NCBI GenBank assembly: GCA_938048695.1
Contig: CALIUO010000013.1
Span: forward strand, 1 to 58,371
Reading direction: 5' to 3'
Source of the DNA: an uncultured SAR86 cluster bacterium
GTDB taxonomy: Bacteria > Pseudomonadota > Gammaproteobacteria > Magnimaribacterales > Magnimaribacteraceae
Length of the DNA: 58,371 nucleotides
Of the stretch, positions 45,523 to 54,057 are shown piece after piece. Each line of letters begins with the position of its first letter. Position 1 is the stretch's first letter. The notes beneath the pieces were generated by a model. That model had not been told where the DNA came from, did no database searches, and worked only from the letters and a program-made list of their open reading frames with translations. A program made the position numbers and the translations under genes.

Positions 45523-46383
45523 ATGTTACATAGAAAGAAATTTTTTAGCTTTATTAAATTAATGAGAGCAGATAAACCCATAGGAACACTGCTATTGTTA
45601 TGGCCAACCCTATCTGCCTTTTACATACTTAGCGAAGGAAATCCAAATGCATTCCTTATGGCTTTATTTGTGCTGGGGACATTCTTAATGCGTTCAGCAG
45701 GTTGTGTAATAAACGATTTTTTTGATAGAGATTTTGACGGAAAAGTAGAAAGGACAAAAAATAGGTCTTTGGTAACAGGAGAAGTGAGTCCTAACGAAGC
45801 TTTAGTTTTATTTACTTTACTGATAGTAGTCTCTGCTTCTTTGCTGATATGGATGAATATATTTACTTTCTATATTGCATTAATTGGTCTAGCTCTCGCT
45901 AGCCTTTATCCTCTTACTAAAAGATTTTTATCGGTTCCGCAATTTTTTTTAGGATTGGCATTCTCGTGGGGAATAATGATGGTTTCAGCTGCTGAGACGA
46001 ATCACATAAGTAGCACCACCCTAATATTGTTTTTTTCATGTTGGTCGTGGATTGTTGCCTACGATACTGCCTATGCTCTTTGCGATATAGAGGATGACCT
46101 AGTCTTGGGAATTAACTCGTCCGCAATAGCTTTTGGAAAAAATACAGTGACAATGTTTATCTTATTTCACTCAATCTCAATACTATTACTAATTCTAGTT
46201 GCAGTCTTATCAAATTTTCATTCAATTTTTTATTTCTTTTTACTACTAAGCGCTCTCTTAATTGTCTATCAAACCTATTTGATTAAAGATTTTGATAGCG
46301 AGATGTGCTTGAAGGCCTTTAAAAATAATAACTGGCTTGGAATATCTATCTTTATAGGATCTATCTTAGGTGTTTCATTATGA
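45523..46383 (+). CDS. ubiA: 4-hydroxybenzoate octaprenyltransferase UbiA
   Basis: Membrane prenyltransferase of ubiquinone synthesis, 286 residues, about 8-9 membrane segments. The two Asp-rich motifs are visible: NDFFDRDFDGKVERTKNR and YDTAYALCDIEDD. ATG 45523 is preferred over TTG 45520 (AGGAT upstream). It overlaps the next gene by 4 nt. ubiC is not beside it. Confidence 0.96.
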   Translation: MLHRKKFFSFIKLMRADKPIGTLLLLWPTLSAFYILSEGNPNAFLMALFVLGTFLMRSAGCVINDFFDRDFDGKVERTKNRSLVTGEVSPNEALVLFTLLIVVSASLLIWMNIFTFYIALIGLALASLYPLTKRFLSVPQFFLGLAFSWGIMMVSAAETNHISSTTLILFFSCWSWIVAYDTAYALCDIEDDLVLGINSSAIAFGKNTVTMFILFHSISILLLILVAVLSNFHSIFYFFLLLSALLIVYQTYLIKDFDSEMCLKAFKNNNWLGISIFIGSILGVSL

Positions 46384-47543
46384 AAATAGACTTTCTGGAC
46401 ACTATAGAAAGAATTGACAAGAATGATTGGAATAAGTTGGTCAGGAAGAAGTATCCCTTTCTCAACTATGAATTTCTTAAAGCTTTAGAAATTACCAAAT
46501 GTGTATCACCGGAGGAAGGATGGACACCTCTTCACATAGTAGTATCGGAAAAAGATATTGTTCTCGCCATCATGCCTCTGTATATGAAAACTGATTCCCA
46601 AGGTGAATTCATTTTTGATTGGTCTTGGGCAGATGCCTATTATAGAAACGGACTTGAATACTACCCAAAGCTAGTTAGCTCAATACCCTTTACTCCGGCA
46701 AGTGGACCAAGATTGGTAATTGCAGATGAAAGTAGAAGCGAGGAGATTATCAAAGCAGTTTCAAGTGCCCTGAAGAAAATATCTGAAGATAATAACTTTT
46801 CAAGTGTACATATATTACTAGCTGAAAAAGAAGAAATAGATTTGTATTCCAACGAAGATTTTAGTCTTAGAACTAGCTACTCGTTTCATTGGTTCAATAA
46901 AGAATATAAAAATTTCAATAATTTCTTAGAAGATATGACGTCTAGGCAAAGGAAGAATATAAAGAAAGAAAGAACTAAGATAAGTCAGCAAGGTATAAAG
47001 ATGAAAAAAATAAGCGGTCATGAAATAACAGAAGACATGCTTGAGATTTTCTATAAATTCTACCAGGTAACATACCTAAAGAGAGGAATGAGAGGATATC
47101 TCAACTTAGAATTTTTTAAAAAAATAGTTAACAAAATGCCTGAGTCCCTTTTGATGGTTTTAGCTCAAAATAGCTCAGGAGAGTATGTTGCTGGAGCTTT
47201 GAATTTTTATGATGAAGAAAAGCTATACGGACGCTATTGGGGATGTCTTGAAGAATATGATTCTCTTCACTTTGAAACTTGTTACTATCAGGGTATTGAG
47301 TTTTGCATAAAAGAAAAACTTAAATCCTTTGATCCTGGCGTGCAGGGAGAGCACAAAATTAAAAGAGGATTCTGTCCAATTGAAACCTTCTCTGCGCACT
47401 GGATTAAAGATGTAAGATTTAAAGAAGCAATCGATGATTTCCTGAGCAGAGAGAGAGTCCATATACTTGAATACAATCAAGATAGAAAATCCCGTTTACC
47501 CTTCAAAAAAGAAGTCACCTTAGATCTGTATGACAAAATTTAA
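46380..47543 (+). CDS. FemAB-like GNAT-fold protein (DUF482/COG3146 family)
   Basis: A 387-residue cytosolic protein. WNKLVRKKYPFLNYEFLKALE, the central basic RQRKNIKKERTKISQQGI, and FDPGVQGEHKIKRGF followed by AHWI are signatures of the GNAT-like family labelled peptidoglycan biosynthesis in COG3146. Actual acceptor is unknown. It overlaps ubiA by 4 nt and the glycosylase by 14 nt. Confidence 0.82.
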   Translation: MKIDFLDTIERIDKNDWNKLVRKKYPFLNYEFLKALEITKCVSPEEGWTPLHIVVSEKDIVLAIMPLYMKTDSQGEFIFDWSWADAYYRNGLEYYPKLVSSIPFTPASGPRLVIADESRSEEIIKAVSSALKKISEDNNFSSVHILLAEKEEIDLYSNEDFSLRTSYSFHWFNKEYKNFNNFLEDMTSRQRKNIKKERTKISQQGIKMKKISGHEITEDMLEIFYKFYQVTYLKRGMRGYLNLEFFKKIVNKMPESLLMVLAQNSSGEYVAGALNFYDEEKLYGRYWGCLEEYDSLHFETCYYQGIEFCIKEKLKSFDPGVQGEHKIKRGFCPIETFSAHWIKDVRFKEAIDDFLSRERVHILEYNQDRKSRLPFKKEVTLDLYDKI

Positions 47544-48156
47544 AACTTTAAATGACATTACTTTAGGTGAAGGGTTTGAATACCTTTCAAACAAAGAACC
47601 CCTGTTCAAGAAAATATTAGAAGAAAAGAATTATAAAATTGCTCCATTCAGTAAAAAGGAAGGATTTGAAGGCTTAATAGGTTTAATAGTAGAGCAACAA
47701 CTTTCAGTCGCTTCGGCAAAGGCTATATTTGGAAGGATAAAAAAACTTGTAAGTCCTTTTAATGCCAATAACTTTCTTAAAGTCGATCCTGAAAGATTTA
47801 AAGAGGCGGGTCTAAGTAAACAAAAAATAGATTATTGCAGCGGTATTGCAATTAAAATTATAGATAAAGAACTTAATCTTAAACAGCTCGAAAAGAAAAA
47901 CGATACAGAGGTAATCAGCGAATTAATAAAAATTAGAGGAATAGGTGATTGGACAGCTCAATGTTACTTAATGGCATGTCTAAAGAGACTAGATGCCTGG
48001 CCTTCATCAGATTTAGGATTAATAGTTGCAATTCAAAGACTTAAAAACCTAAAAGTCAGACCGGACTATTTGACAATAGAAAAAATGTCAGAACCTTGGT
48101 CTCCCTATCGAAGCATAGCTGCGTTAATATTATGGTCTACTTATGATAAGGAATAG
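47530..48156 (+). CDS. DNA-3-methyladenine glycosylase 2 family protein (AlkA-like)
   Basis: HhH-GPD base-excision glycosylase of 208 residues. VEQQLSVASAKAIFGRI is the N-terminal helix; IRGIGDWTAQCYLMACL is the helix-hairpin-helix; WPSSDLGL carries the catalytic Asp. It lacks the AlkA N-terminal domain of E. coli. The start lies inside the end of the upstream gene (14 nt), and its stop overlaps yqiB by 14 nt. Confidence 0.92.
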   Translation: MTKFKTLNDITLGEGFEYLSNKEPLFKKILEEKNYKIAPFSKKEGFEGLIGLIVEQQLSVASAKAIFGRIKKLVSPFNANNFLKVDPERFKEAGLSKQKIDYCSGIAIKIIDKELNLKQLEKKNDTEVISELIKIRGIGDWTAQCYLMACLKRLDAWPSSDLGLIVAIQRLKNLKVRPDYLTIEKMSEPWSPYRSIAALILWSTYDKE

Positions 48157-48598
48157 ACGGTCATATTTTAAAAATAGTCAGAGAGCGTTAAATCAACTGC
48201 TGAGATTGTATGAAAGAAACTATCAAAAACTCGTTAGATTTTTTCCTCTAGAAAAGTCTGAAGTTGATATAGATTATTTAATACCAGAAGGAAAAAAGAA
48301 TTCTGAGATTAAAATAAAATGTAAAAATATTTCTAGTCATACCTCATTAATCAAAATAAATAAGACAAGGTCTTTCTCATTATTACAAGACACTGATATT
48401 GAGATCTATTTATATCACGATGCTAAAATGGCCGAAGTTAGAAAATTTAATGGTAAAAAACAATTCTGGCTGAGAAATAAATACCCAAATAAGAATATGC
48501 TTAGTAAAGATGAAAAGTTTCAATGGAATTTTTTTCTAGAGGAGTTTTTGACGCATACAAAAAACTACGGACTTAGTATCATAAAAATTGCACTATAA
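48143..48598 (+). CDS. yqiB: DUF1249 / YqiB family protein of unknown function
   Basis: A 151-residue basic protein. LRLYERNYQKLVRFFPL at the N-terminus, IEIYLYHDAKMAEV in the middle and YPNKNMLSKDEKFQWNFFLEEFL near the C-terminus align with E. coli YqiB motifs as I recall them (YHDAMVAEV; YPNKKLHQRDEKHQIN). Function unknown. Its TAA stop lies inside the first NtrC-box-like dyad upstream of the glutamine synthetase gene. Confidence 0.82.
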   Translation: MIRNRRSYFKNSQRALNQLLRLYERNYQKLVRFFPLEKSEVDIDYLIPEGKKNSEIKIKCKNISSHTSLIKINKTRSFSLLQDTDIEIYLYHDAKMAEVRKFNGKKQFWLRNKYPNKNMLSKDEKFQWNFFLEEFLTHTKNYGLSIIKIAL

Positions 48599-48605
48599 TA
48601 GTTCA
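48589..48605 (+). promoter_or_regulatory. NtrC-box-like dyad 1 upstream of the glutamine synthetase gene
   Basis: TGCACTATAATAGTTCA matches the enteric NtrC consensus TGCACYAWWWTRGTGCA at 16 of 17 positions (one T for G). It overlaps the stop codon of yqiB. The regulator ntrC is encoded about 2.2 kb downstream. Confidence 0.75.
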
Positions 48606-48607
48606 TT

Positions 48608-48624
48608 TGCACTATATTAGTGAA
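48608..48624 (+). promoter_or_regulatory. NtrC-box-like dyad 2 upstream of the glutamine synthetase gene
   Basis: TGCACTATATTAGTGAA matches TGCACYAWWWTRGTGCA at 16 of 17 positions (one A for C). Its centre is 19 bp from dyad 1. A second perfect palindrome, AGTGAA-TATT-TTCACT (48619-48634), overlaps its right half. Confidence 0.75.
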
Positions 48625-48647
48625 TATTTTCACTTTCCAACCAAATT

Positions 48648-48676
48648 TCTGCACAATAATTGTTCTTTTATATAAT
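48648..48676 (+). promoter_or_regulatory. Core promoter of the glutamine synthetase gene (sigma-70 -10 and a weak sigma-54-like element)
   Basis: A perfect TATAAT is at 48671-48676 with a poor -35 (TCTGCA, 17 bp upstream). Overlapping it, TGCACAATAATTGT (48650-48663) aligns with the sigma-54 form TGGCAC-N5-TTGC but lacks G at -25 and C at -12. Which element is used cannot be settled by reading; NtrC normally acts with sigma-54. Confidence 0.4.
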
Positions 48677-48724
48677 GTAGCATGGTAATATTTCTCCACT
48701 TTTAATTATGAATGGAGAAAGTAA

Positions 48725-49696
48725 ATGACAAAATATGAATATATATGGCTTGATGGATATCAGCCTGAAGCTAATTTAAGAAGTAAAGTTAAAGTCACTG
48801 ACGGCGAACCACCTGAATGGTCTTTTGACGGTTCTTCAACACTACAAGCTGAAGGTGGAAGCTCGGACTGTATTTTATTACCAGTTGAACAATACGAAAA
48901 TCCTACAAACGAAGGATCTCTTGTTATGTGCCAGGTACAAACCGGAGAACACGAAACGCACCCTTCAAACTCAAGAGCGGCAGCCGAAGCGGTTGTCAGC
49001 GACGAATGGTGGTTTGGATTTGAACAAGAATATTTCTTAACGGATAAAGACGGAACAATCCTTGGCTGGGAAGATGGAACTCCAAGCAGACCGCAAGGGG
49101 AATATTACTGTGCAGTAGGTGCTGCAAATGTTGTAGGAAGAGAGATTAGTGATGCTCATCTAGATGCATGCTTAGATGCAGGGATAGAATTAACAGGAAC
49201 TAATGCTGAAGTGGCCCTAGGTCAGTGGGAATACCAGTGCTTAGGAAAAGGTATAAAAGCTGCTGATGATCTTTGGGTAAGTAGATATCTTTTACATAAA
49301 GTTGCTGAAGAATTTGGAGTCTCTGTCAATATACACCCTAAACCTAAAACAGGTGATTGGAATGGCTCCGGTATGCACACAAACTTTTCTAACGAAGCTA
49401 TGAGAACTGCTGGTTCGGAAGAAATGTTTACTTCAATGTGTGAGAAACTAGGAGCTGTTCATGAAGAAGGAATTTCTTTGTATGGCTCAGATAATGATAT
49501 GAGACTTACTGGACTTCATGAAACTCAGAGCATTGATCAGTTCTCTTATGGTGTTAGCGATAGAGGTGCAAGTATTAGAATCCCTATCTACACAGTTGAA
49601 CATAACTGGAATGGGTATTTAGAAGACAGAAGACCTGCCTCTAATGCGGATCCCTACAAGATAATTGCCCATATAGTTGGTACTTTAACTTCATAA
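48725..49696 (+). CDS. glnII: Glutamine synthetase, type II (GSII, eukaryote-type)
   Basis: ATP-dependent ammonia assimilation into glutamine. The 323 residues are far shorter than GSI (about 470). GSII motifs are clear: WSFDGSSTLQAEGGSSDCIL (33-52), GFEQEYFL (98-105, metal Glu), GTNAEVALGQWEYQ (158-171), NGSGMHTNFS (213-222), RGASIRIP (280-287), DRRPASNADPY (301-311). The adenylylation Tyr loop of GSI is absent, so control is probably transcriptional through NtrC. GGAG lies 8 nt before the ATG. GSII is unusual in gammaproteobacteria. Confidence 0.95.
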   Translation: MTKYEYIWLDGYQPEANLRSKVKVTDGEPPEWSFDGSSTLQAEGGSSDCILLPVEQYENPTNEGSLVMCQVQTGEHETHPSNSRAAAEAVVSDEWWFGFEQEYFLTDKDGTILGWEDGTPSRPQGEYYCAVGAANVVGREISDAHLDACLDAGIELTGTNAEVALGQWEYQCLGKGIKAADDLWVSRYLLHKVAEEFGVSVNIHPKPKTGDWNGSGMHTNFSNEAMRTAGSEEMFTSMCEKLGAVHEEGISLYGSDNDMRLTGLHETQSIDQFSYGVSDRGASIRIPIYTVEHNWNGYLEDRRPASNADPYKIIAHIVGTLTS

Positions 49697-49710
49697 TAAA
49701 CTTTAATAAC

Positions 49711-49741
49711 ATATCCGGAGATTCTATCTCCGGATATTTAT
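49711..49741 (+). terminator. Hairpin terminator between glnII and ntrB
   Basis: ATATCCGGAGA (49711-49721) and TCTCCGGATAT (49727-49737) form a perfect 11-bp stem with a 5-nt loop, followed by TTATTG. It ends 1-2 nt before the ntrB GTG. It probably lowers read-through so ntrBC is expressed less than glnII, like the glnA-glnL arrangement in E. coli, and may also mask the ntrB start. Confidence 0.8.
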
Positions 49742-49742
49742 T

Positions 49743-50837
49743 GTGAGTAACTTGAACCAATCTCTTTTTTCCGAACTTACTACAGGAATTGTTATTCTAG
49801 ATACTTCGCTTAGAGTTAAATTTATCAACTCATCTGCGCTAAATATATTAGATACAACAGAAAAAACCTCTTTAAAACAAAAACTAGATCAAATATTTTT
49901 TGAAGAGCCAGAAAGCCTGCATAGCTTTCAAGAGGCTCTAGATCAAAAAAGGAGTTTTACAAAAACAGATGCCGTATTAAATTTAAAACGCGGCACTAAA
50001 GTTCTATGTACATACATTGTGCATCCTTTTAAAGATGACAAAGAAACAGGACTACTTTTAGAGATAATAAACAAAGAAGCCTCATCTGAATTGATTGAGA
50101 GATATAGGATGAGAACAAATCAACAAATTTCTCAAGACTTTGTTAGAGGTCTTGCACATGAAATTAAAAATCCTTTGAGTGGCATAAGAGGCTCTGCTCA
50201 ACTTCTTAGGAATAAATTAAATAATCCAGAACTAAAAGAGTATACAGACGTAGTAATAAAACAAACGGACAGGTTAACTGCCTTGGTAGATAACATTTTA
50301 GGACCAAATGAAAAACCTGATTTTAAATATCAAAATATTCACTATCCCATTGAGAATGTCTTGAACCTTGTAGAAAATGAATCTGATTACAAAAATATAA
50401 CAATTATCAAAGATTTTGATCCGAGTATTCCTGATCTATTCATAGATAGTTATTTAATCGAAAACGGGATTCTTAACTTAACTAAAAATGCTAAAGATGC
50501 TCTTCTTGATTCAAAAACCTCTAGTCCTAAAATTAGTATTGTTACCAGAGTTTCTCATGGAGAAATAATAGATGGAGAGCGTAATTCAACAGTTTGCAAA
50601 ATTTCAGTTATCGATAATGGACCAGGCATTAAAGACGAGATCAAAGACTCCATATTCTTCCCAATGATTACCGGTAAAGATAAAGGAACGGGCTTAGGGC
50701 TCTCTATTACACAAGGCATTATTTCTCAACATAAAGGAAATATTCATTTCAGTAGTGAACCAAATAGGACTGAATTTTTTATAAATATTCCTATTAACAC
50801 CAATAAAGAATTAGACTTGAACATAGTAAATGGATAA
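49743..50837 (+). CDS. ntrB: Nitrogen regulation sensor histidine kinase NtrB (GlnL)
   Basis: Cytosolic kinase/phosphatase for NtrC, normally controlled by PII. It has 364 residues: a PAS domain (about 8-115), HisKA with phospho-acceptor His139 in GLAHEIKNPLSGIRGSAQLL, and HATPase with LTKNAKDAL, DNGPGI and TGKDKGTGLGLSI. There are no membrane segments. Start is GTG at 49743, directly behind the hairpin. It overlaps ntrC by 8 nt. No glnB/glnK is in the window. Confidence 0.95.
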   Translation: MSNLNQSLFSELTTGIVILDTSLRVKFINSSALNILDTTEKTSLKQKLDQIFFEEPESLHSFQEALDQKRSFTKTDAVLNLKRGTKVLCTYIVHPFKDDKETGLLLEIINKEASSELIERYRMRTNQQISQDFVRGLAHEIKNPLSGIRGSAQLLRNKLNNPELKEYTDVVIKQTDRLTALVDNILGPNEKPDFKYQNIHYPIENVLNLVENESDYKNITIIKDFDPSIPDLFIDSYLIENGILNLTKNAKDALLDSKTSSPKISIVTRVSHGEIIDGERNSTVCKISVIDNGPGIKDEIKDSIFFPMITGKDKGTGLGLSITQGIISQHKGNIHFSSEPNRTEFFINIPINTNKELDLNIVNG

Positions 50838-52209
50838 GAATATTTGGGTAGTAGATGACGATGAGTCGATAAGATGGGTTCTTGAAAAGGGCTTAGAAGA
50901 GGGAGGAATGAAAGTCCAAACATTTGACTCTGCCAATAAAGTCATTAAGAAGCTTGAAACAGAAAATCCGCAACTGATTTTAACTGATATAAGAATGCCT
51001 GGACCCAGCGGAATAGATCTCTTAGATAAAGTCAAAGAAATCCGTCCAGATATCCCTGTGATTATCATGACAGCACACTCAGATCTTGATAGTGCAGTTG
51101 AATCTTACGAACATGGCGCATGGGAATATCTACCTAAGCCATTTGATATTGAAGAAGCAGTCTCGATGGTCCAAAGAGCTACTGCAACCGATAAAGCAAG
51201 TAAAGAAGAGGAAGTTGAATCGCAGGCTGAAGTTATTGGTGAAGCCCCTGCGATGCAAGAGGTTTTTAGAGCCATAGGTAAGTTATCAAACTCAAATTCT
51301 ACTGTGCTTATAAATGGAGAATCGGGAACAGGTAAAGAACTTGTGGCGAGAGCGTTATTTCAACACAGTCCAAGAAAAGATAAGCCCTTCATTGCGCTTA
51401 ATATGGCAGATATACCTAAAGAACTTTTAGAAGCAGAGCTCTTTGGACATGAAAAAGGAGCTTTTACAGGTGCTGATGAAAAAAGAATAGGAAGATTTGA
51501 ACAGGCTGACGGAGGAACCTTATTTTTGGATGAGATAGGAGATATGCAACTCGAGACTCAAACAAGGCTCCTAAGAGTTTTATCCAATGGAGAGTTCTAC
51601 CGTGTTGGAGGACGTGAGCCTATCAAGGTTGATGTCAGGATCATAACTGCAACTCACCAAAATATAGAATATCTTGTTAAAGAAGGTACTTTTAGAGAAG
51701 ATCTTTTCCATCGACTCAATGTAATAAAACTTTCCCTGCCTAAATTAAATGAAAGAAAAGAAGACATTCCTAATTTAGTAAAACATTTTTTTCAAAAGTC
51801 TTCTGAAGAATTAAAAGAAGAAAAAAAATACCTTTCTGCTGAAGTAGAAGAATATTTCATGACCCTTTCTTGGCCAGGAAATGTAAGGCAACTGGAAAAT
51901 ACGTGCAGATGGCTAACGGTAATGTCGCCAACAAGAGAGGTGAAGTTAGAAGACTTGCCCGACGACCTAAAAATTGAGAATGCAGAAAATATAAACGACT
52001 GGACAAAGGTTTTACAAAACTGGTCTGAGAACTACTTAGCAAAAGGTAAGGATAATTTACTTGAAGAAGCTATACCTGATTTTGAAAGAACAATTATCAA
52101 AGTTGCTCTAAGTAAAACAATGGGGCGAAAAAAGGAAGCAGCAGAATTGCTAGGGTGGGGAAGAAATACTTTAACAAGAAAAATTAAAGAACTAGGGCTA
52201 GATAATTAA
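50830..52209 (+). CDS. ntrC: Nitrogen regulation response regulator NtrC (sigma-54 activator)
   Basis: A 459-residue enhancer-binding protein. The receiver domain has VVDDDES (7-13) and phospho-acceptor Asp53 in LTDIRMPGPSG. The AAA+ domain has Walker A NGESGTGKE (162-170), the sigma-54-contacting GAFTGA (210-215) and Walker B LFLDEIGD (231-238). A Fis-type HTH closes it (KKEAAELLGWGRNTLTRKI). Intact GAFTGA means sigma-54 should exist in this genome. The likely targets in view are the two dyads at 48589-48624. Confidence 0.97.
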   Translation: MDKNIWVVDDDESIRWVLEKGLEEGGMKVQTFDSANKVIKKLETENPQLILTDIRMPGPSGIDLLDKVKEIRPDIPVIIMTAHSDLDSAVESYEHGAWEYLPKPFDIEEAVSMVQRATATDKASKEEEVESQAEVIGEAPAMQEVFRAIGKLSNSNSTVLINGESGTGKELVARALFQHSPRKDKPFIALNMADIPKELLEAELFGHEKGAFTGADEKRIGRFEQADGGTLFLDEIGDMQLETQTRLLRVLSNGEFYRVGGREPIKVDVRIITATHQNIEYLVKEGTFREDLFHRLNVIKLSLPKLNERKEDIPNLVKHFFQKSSEELKEEKKYLSAEVEEYFMTLSWPGNVRQLENTCRWLTVMSPTREVKLEDLPDDLKIENAENINDWTKVLQNWSENYLAKGKDNLLEEAIPDFERTIIKVALSKTMGRKKEAAELLGWGRNTLTRKIKELGLDN

Positions 52210-52629
52210 TTATTTATTTTTAACTAGAGGCATTCCGCTCTGAGTCCAGTTCATCATCCCGCCAGATAAGACATTCACATTTGTAAATCCTTGCTTTTTC
52301 AACTCACCCGCTGCCTTAGATGAAATAGTTCCTGTTTTGCATATAAGAATTATGCAATCCTCTTCATTAGGTTTAAAAAGAGAATCACCTTTTACGAGAT
52401 TACTGACTTGAAGGTTTGAAGCTCCAGCGATTGAGCCTGCTCCGTATTCGGCGGCACTTCTTAAGTCATAAACAAAAGGGTTATTCTTGTTGATGAGTCT
52501 TGTCATCTCGGAGGTGTCTAATTTGACGCCTCCTTTTCTTCTTTCATAGATAATTAAAATTGATACTAAAGACAGTAATACTACTACCGCTAGAAAATTA
52601 TCACCTATAAATGCAAAGAATTTGTTCAT
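52210..52629 (-). CDS. Membrane-anchored rhodanese-like protein
   Basis: A 139-residue protein with one N-terminal membrane helix (about 10-30), then a single rhodanese domain. FVYDLRSAAEYGAGSIAGA is the CH2A region and ILICKTGTISSKAA has the active-site Cys. Likely sulfurtransferase or persulfide carrier; partner unknown. Its stop directly abuts that of ntrC (TAA/TTA at 52207-52212). Confidence 0.88.
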   Translation of the reverse strand: MNKFFAFIGDNFLAVVVLLSLVSILIIYERRKGGVKLDTSEMTRLINKNNPFVYDLRSAAEYGAGSIAGASNLQVSNLVKGDSLFKPNEEDCIILICKTGTISSKAAGELKKQGFTNVNVLSGGMMNWTQSGMPLVKNK

Positions 52630-52682
52630 AACTCGCGAGATTATATAGATTACTAAGTTAAAATATAAAAAACTTTAAAATT

Positions 52683-53291
52683 ATGAAAAAATCAAACTTA
52701 GTTCTTGTTAGGCATGGCCAAAGTGAATGGAATAAGAAAAACCTTTTTACTGGCTGGAAAGATCCTGAGTTAACTCACTTGGGAATTGAGGAAGCGATAA
52801 AAGCTGGAAAGCTCTTAAAAACAAAAGAGATGAAATTTGACATCATGTTCACTTCTGATTTATTCAGAGCACAGGAAACGGGAAGATTAATTTTGGAAAA
52901 TATGAATCAACTTGATATACCTGTAATTAAAAATCAAAGCCTCAATGAAAGAAATTACGGTGATCTTGCCGGTCTAAATAAAGACGATGCAAGAGAAAAA
53001 TGGGGAGAAGAACAGGTACATATATGGAGAAGATCATTTGATATACCTCCACCTGGCGGAGAAAGTTTAAAGGATACAGCTGAAAGAGTACTTCCTTATT
53101 TTCATTCTGAGATTTTACCGAAAGTAGAAGAAGGATTAGATGTTCTTGTTGCTGCTCACGGAAATTCTTTAAGGGCCTTAGTTATGGAATTAGAAGGGAT
53201 AAGCTCCGATGATATAGTAAAACTCGAGATAGCAACTGGAGATCCTTTGACTTATGAGCTCTTAGAAGGAAAGATCACAAGAACAAATTAA
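52683..53291 (+). CDS. gpmA: 2,3-bisphosphoglycerate-dependent phosphoglycerate mutase
   Basis: Glycolytic interconversion of 3- and 2-phosphoglycerate. It has 202 residues. [18 protein letters not shown] holds the phospho-His; [14 protein letters not shown] and [19 protein letters not shown] are typical of d[14 protein letters not shown] carries the second His. It is shorter than the 230-250-residue enzymes by about one loop. Its stop shares bases with convergent hisF (TTAA at 53288-53291). Confidence 0.95.
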   Translation: MKKSNLVLVRHGQSEWNKKNLFTGWKDPELTHLGIEEAIKAGKLLKTKEMKFDIMFTSDLFRAQETGRLILENMNQLDIPVIKNQSLNERNYGDLAGLNKDDAREKWGEEQVHIWRRSFDIPPPGGESLKDTAERVLPYFHSEILPKVEEGLDVLVAAHGNSLRALVMELEGISSDDIVKLEIATGDPLTYELLEGKITRTN

Positions 53292-54055
53292 GATCGTACG
53301 ACTATTCCTGAGGCTTTCATAGCCTCTTTCGCTTCTTGAATTGTGAACTCAGAAAAATGAAATATACTCGCGGCTAAGACTGCCTCAGCGCCACCTTGTC
53401 GAATTCCGTCTATTAAATGTTGCAGATTGCCAACTCCACCGGATGCTATGACGGGTATATCTATTGATGAAGAAACCTTGAACACAAGCTTATTATCAAA
53501 GCCTTCTTTTGTTCCATCTCTATCCATACTGGTAAGTAATATCTCTCCTGCTCCTGAATCAGCAACTTTTTGAGTCCATTCTAAGACGTCTATTCCTGTT
53601 CTATTTCTTCCTCCGTAAGTCACAACTTCCCAGGACGAAGAAGAATCCTCTTTTAATTTAGCATCCACTGCAACGACAATGCATTGAGATCCAAATTTAT
53701 CTGCCGCCTCTTTGACGAAGTCAGGATTCTCAACAGCAGCCGTATTGATACTTACTTTATCTGCACCCGACCTAAGCAGTTTTTTTATATCCTCGATCTT
53801 TCTTACTCCACCACCTACGGTTAAAGGTATAAATACTTGGCTCGCTATACTTTCAACAGTCTTATATGTTGTATCTCTGGTTTCATGACTCGCAGTTATA
53901 TCTAACATGGTTATCTCATCTGCACCTTCGTCATCATATCGTTTCGCTATTTCAATAGGATCACCGGCATCTCTAATATTCAAGAAATTGACGCCTTTCA
54001 CCACACGACCTTTATCGACGTCAAGACATGGAATAATTCTTTTGGCTAATGTCAT
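53288..54055 (-). CDS. hisF: Imidazole glycerol phosphate synthase cyclase subunit HisF
   Basis: Synthase subunit that receives ammonia from HisH and forms IGP plus AICAR. A TIM barrel of 255 residues: [19 protein letters not shown], the catalytic Asp in that segment and in [35 protein letters not shown]. It lies 2 nt after hisA in the order hisB-hisH-hisA-hisF. Confidence 0.98.
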   Translation of the reverse strand: MTLAKRIIPCLDVDKGRVVKGVNFLNIRDAGDPIEIAKRYDDEGADEITMLDITASHETRDTTYKTVESIASQVFIPLTVGGGVRKIEDIKKLLRSGADKVSINTAAVENPDFVKEAADKFGSQCIVVAVDAKLKEDSSSSWEVVTYGGRNRTGIDVLEWTQKVADSGAGEILLTSMDRDGTKEGFDNKLVFKVSSSIDIPVIASGGVGNLQHLIDGIRQGGAEAVLAASIFHFSEFTIQEAKEAMKASGIVVRS

Positions 54056-54057
54056 AA

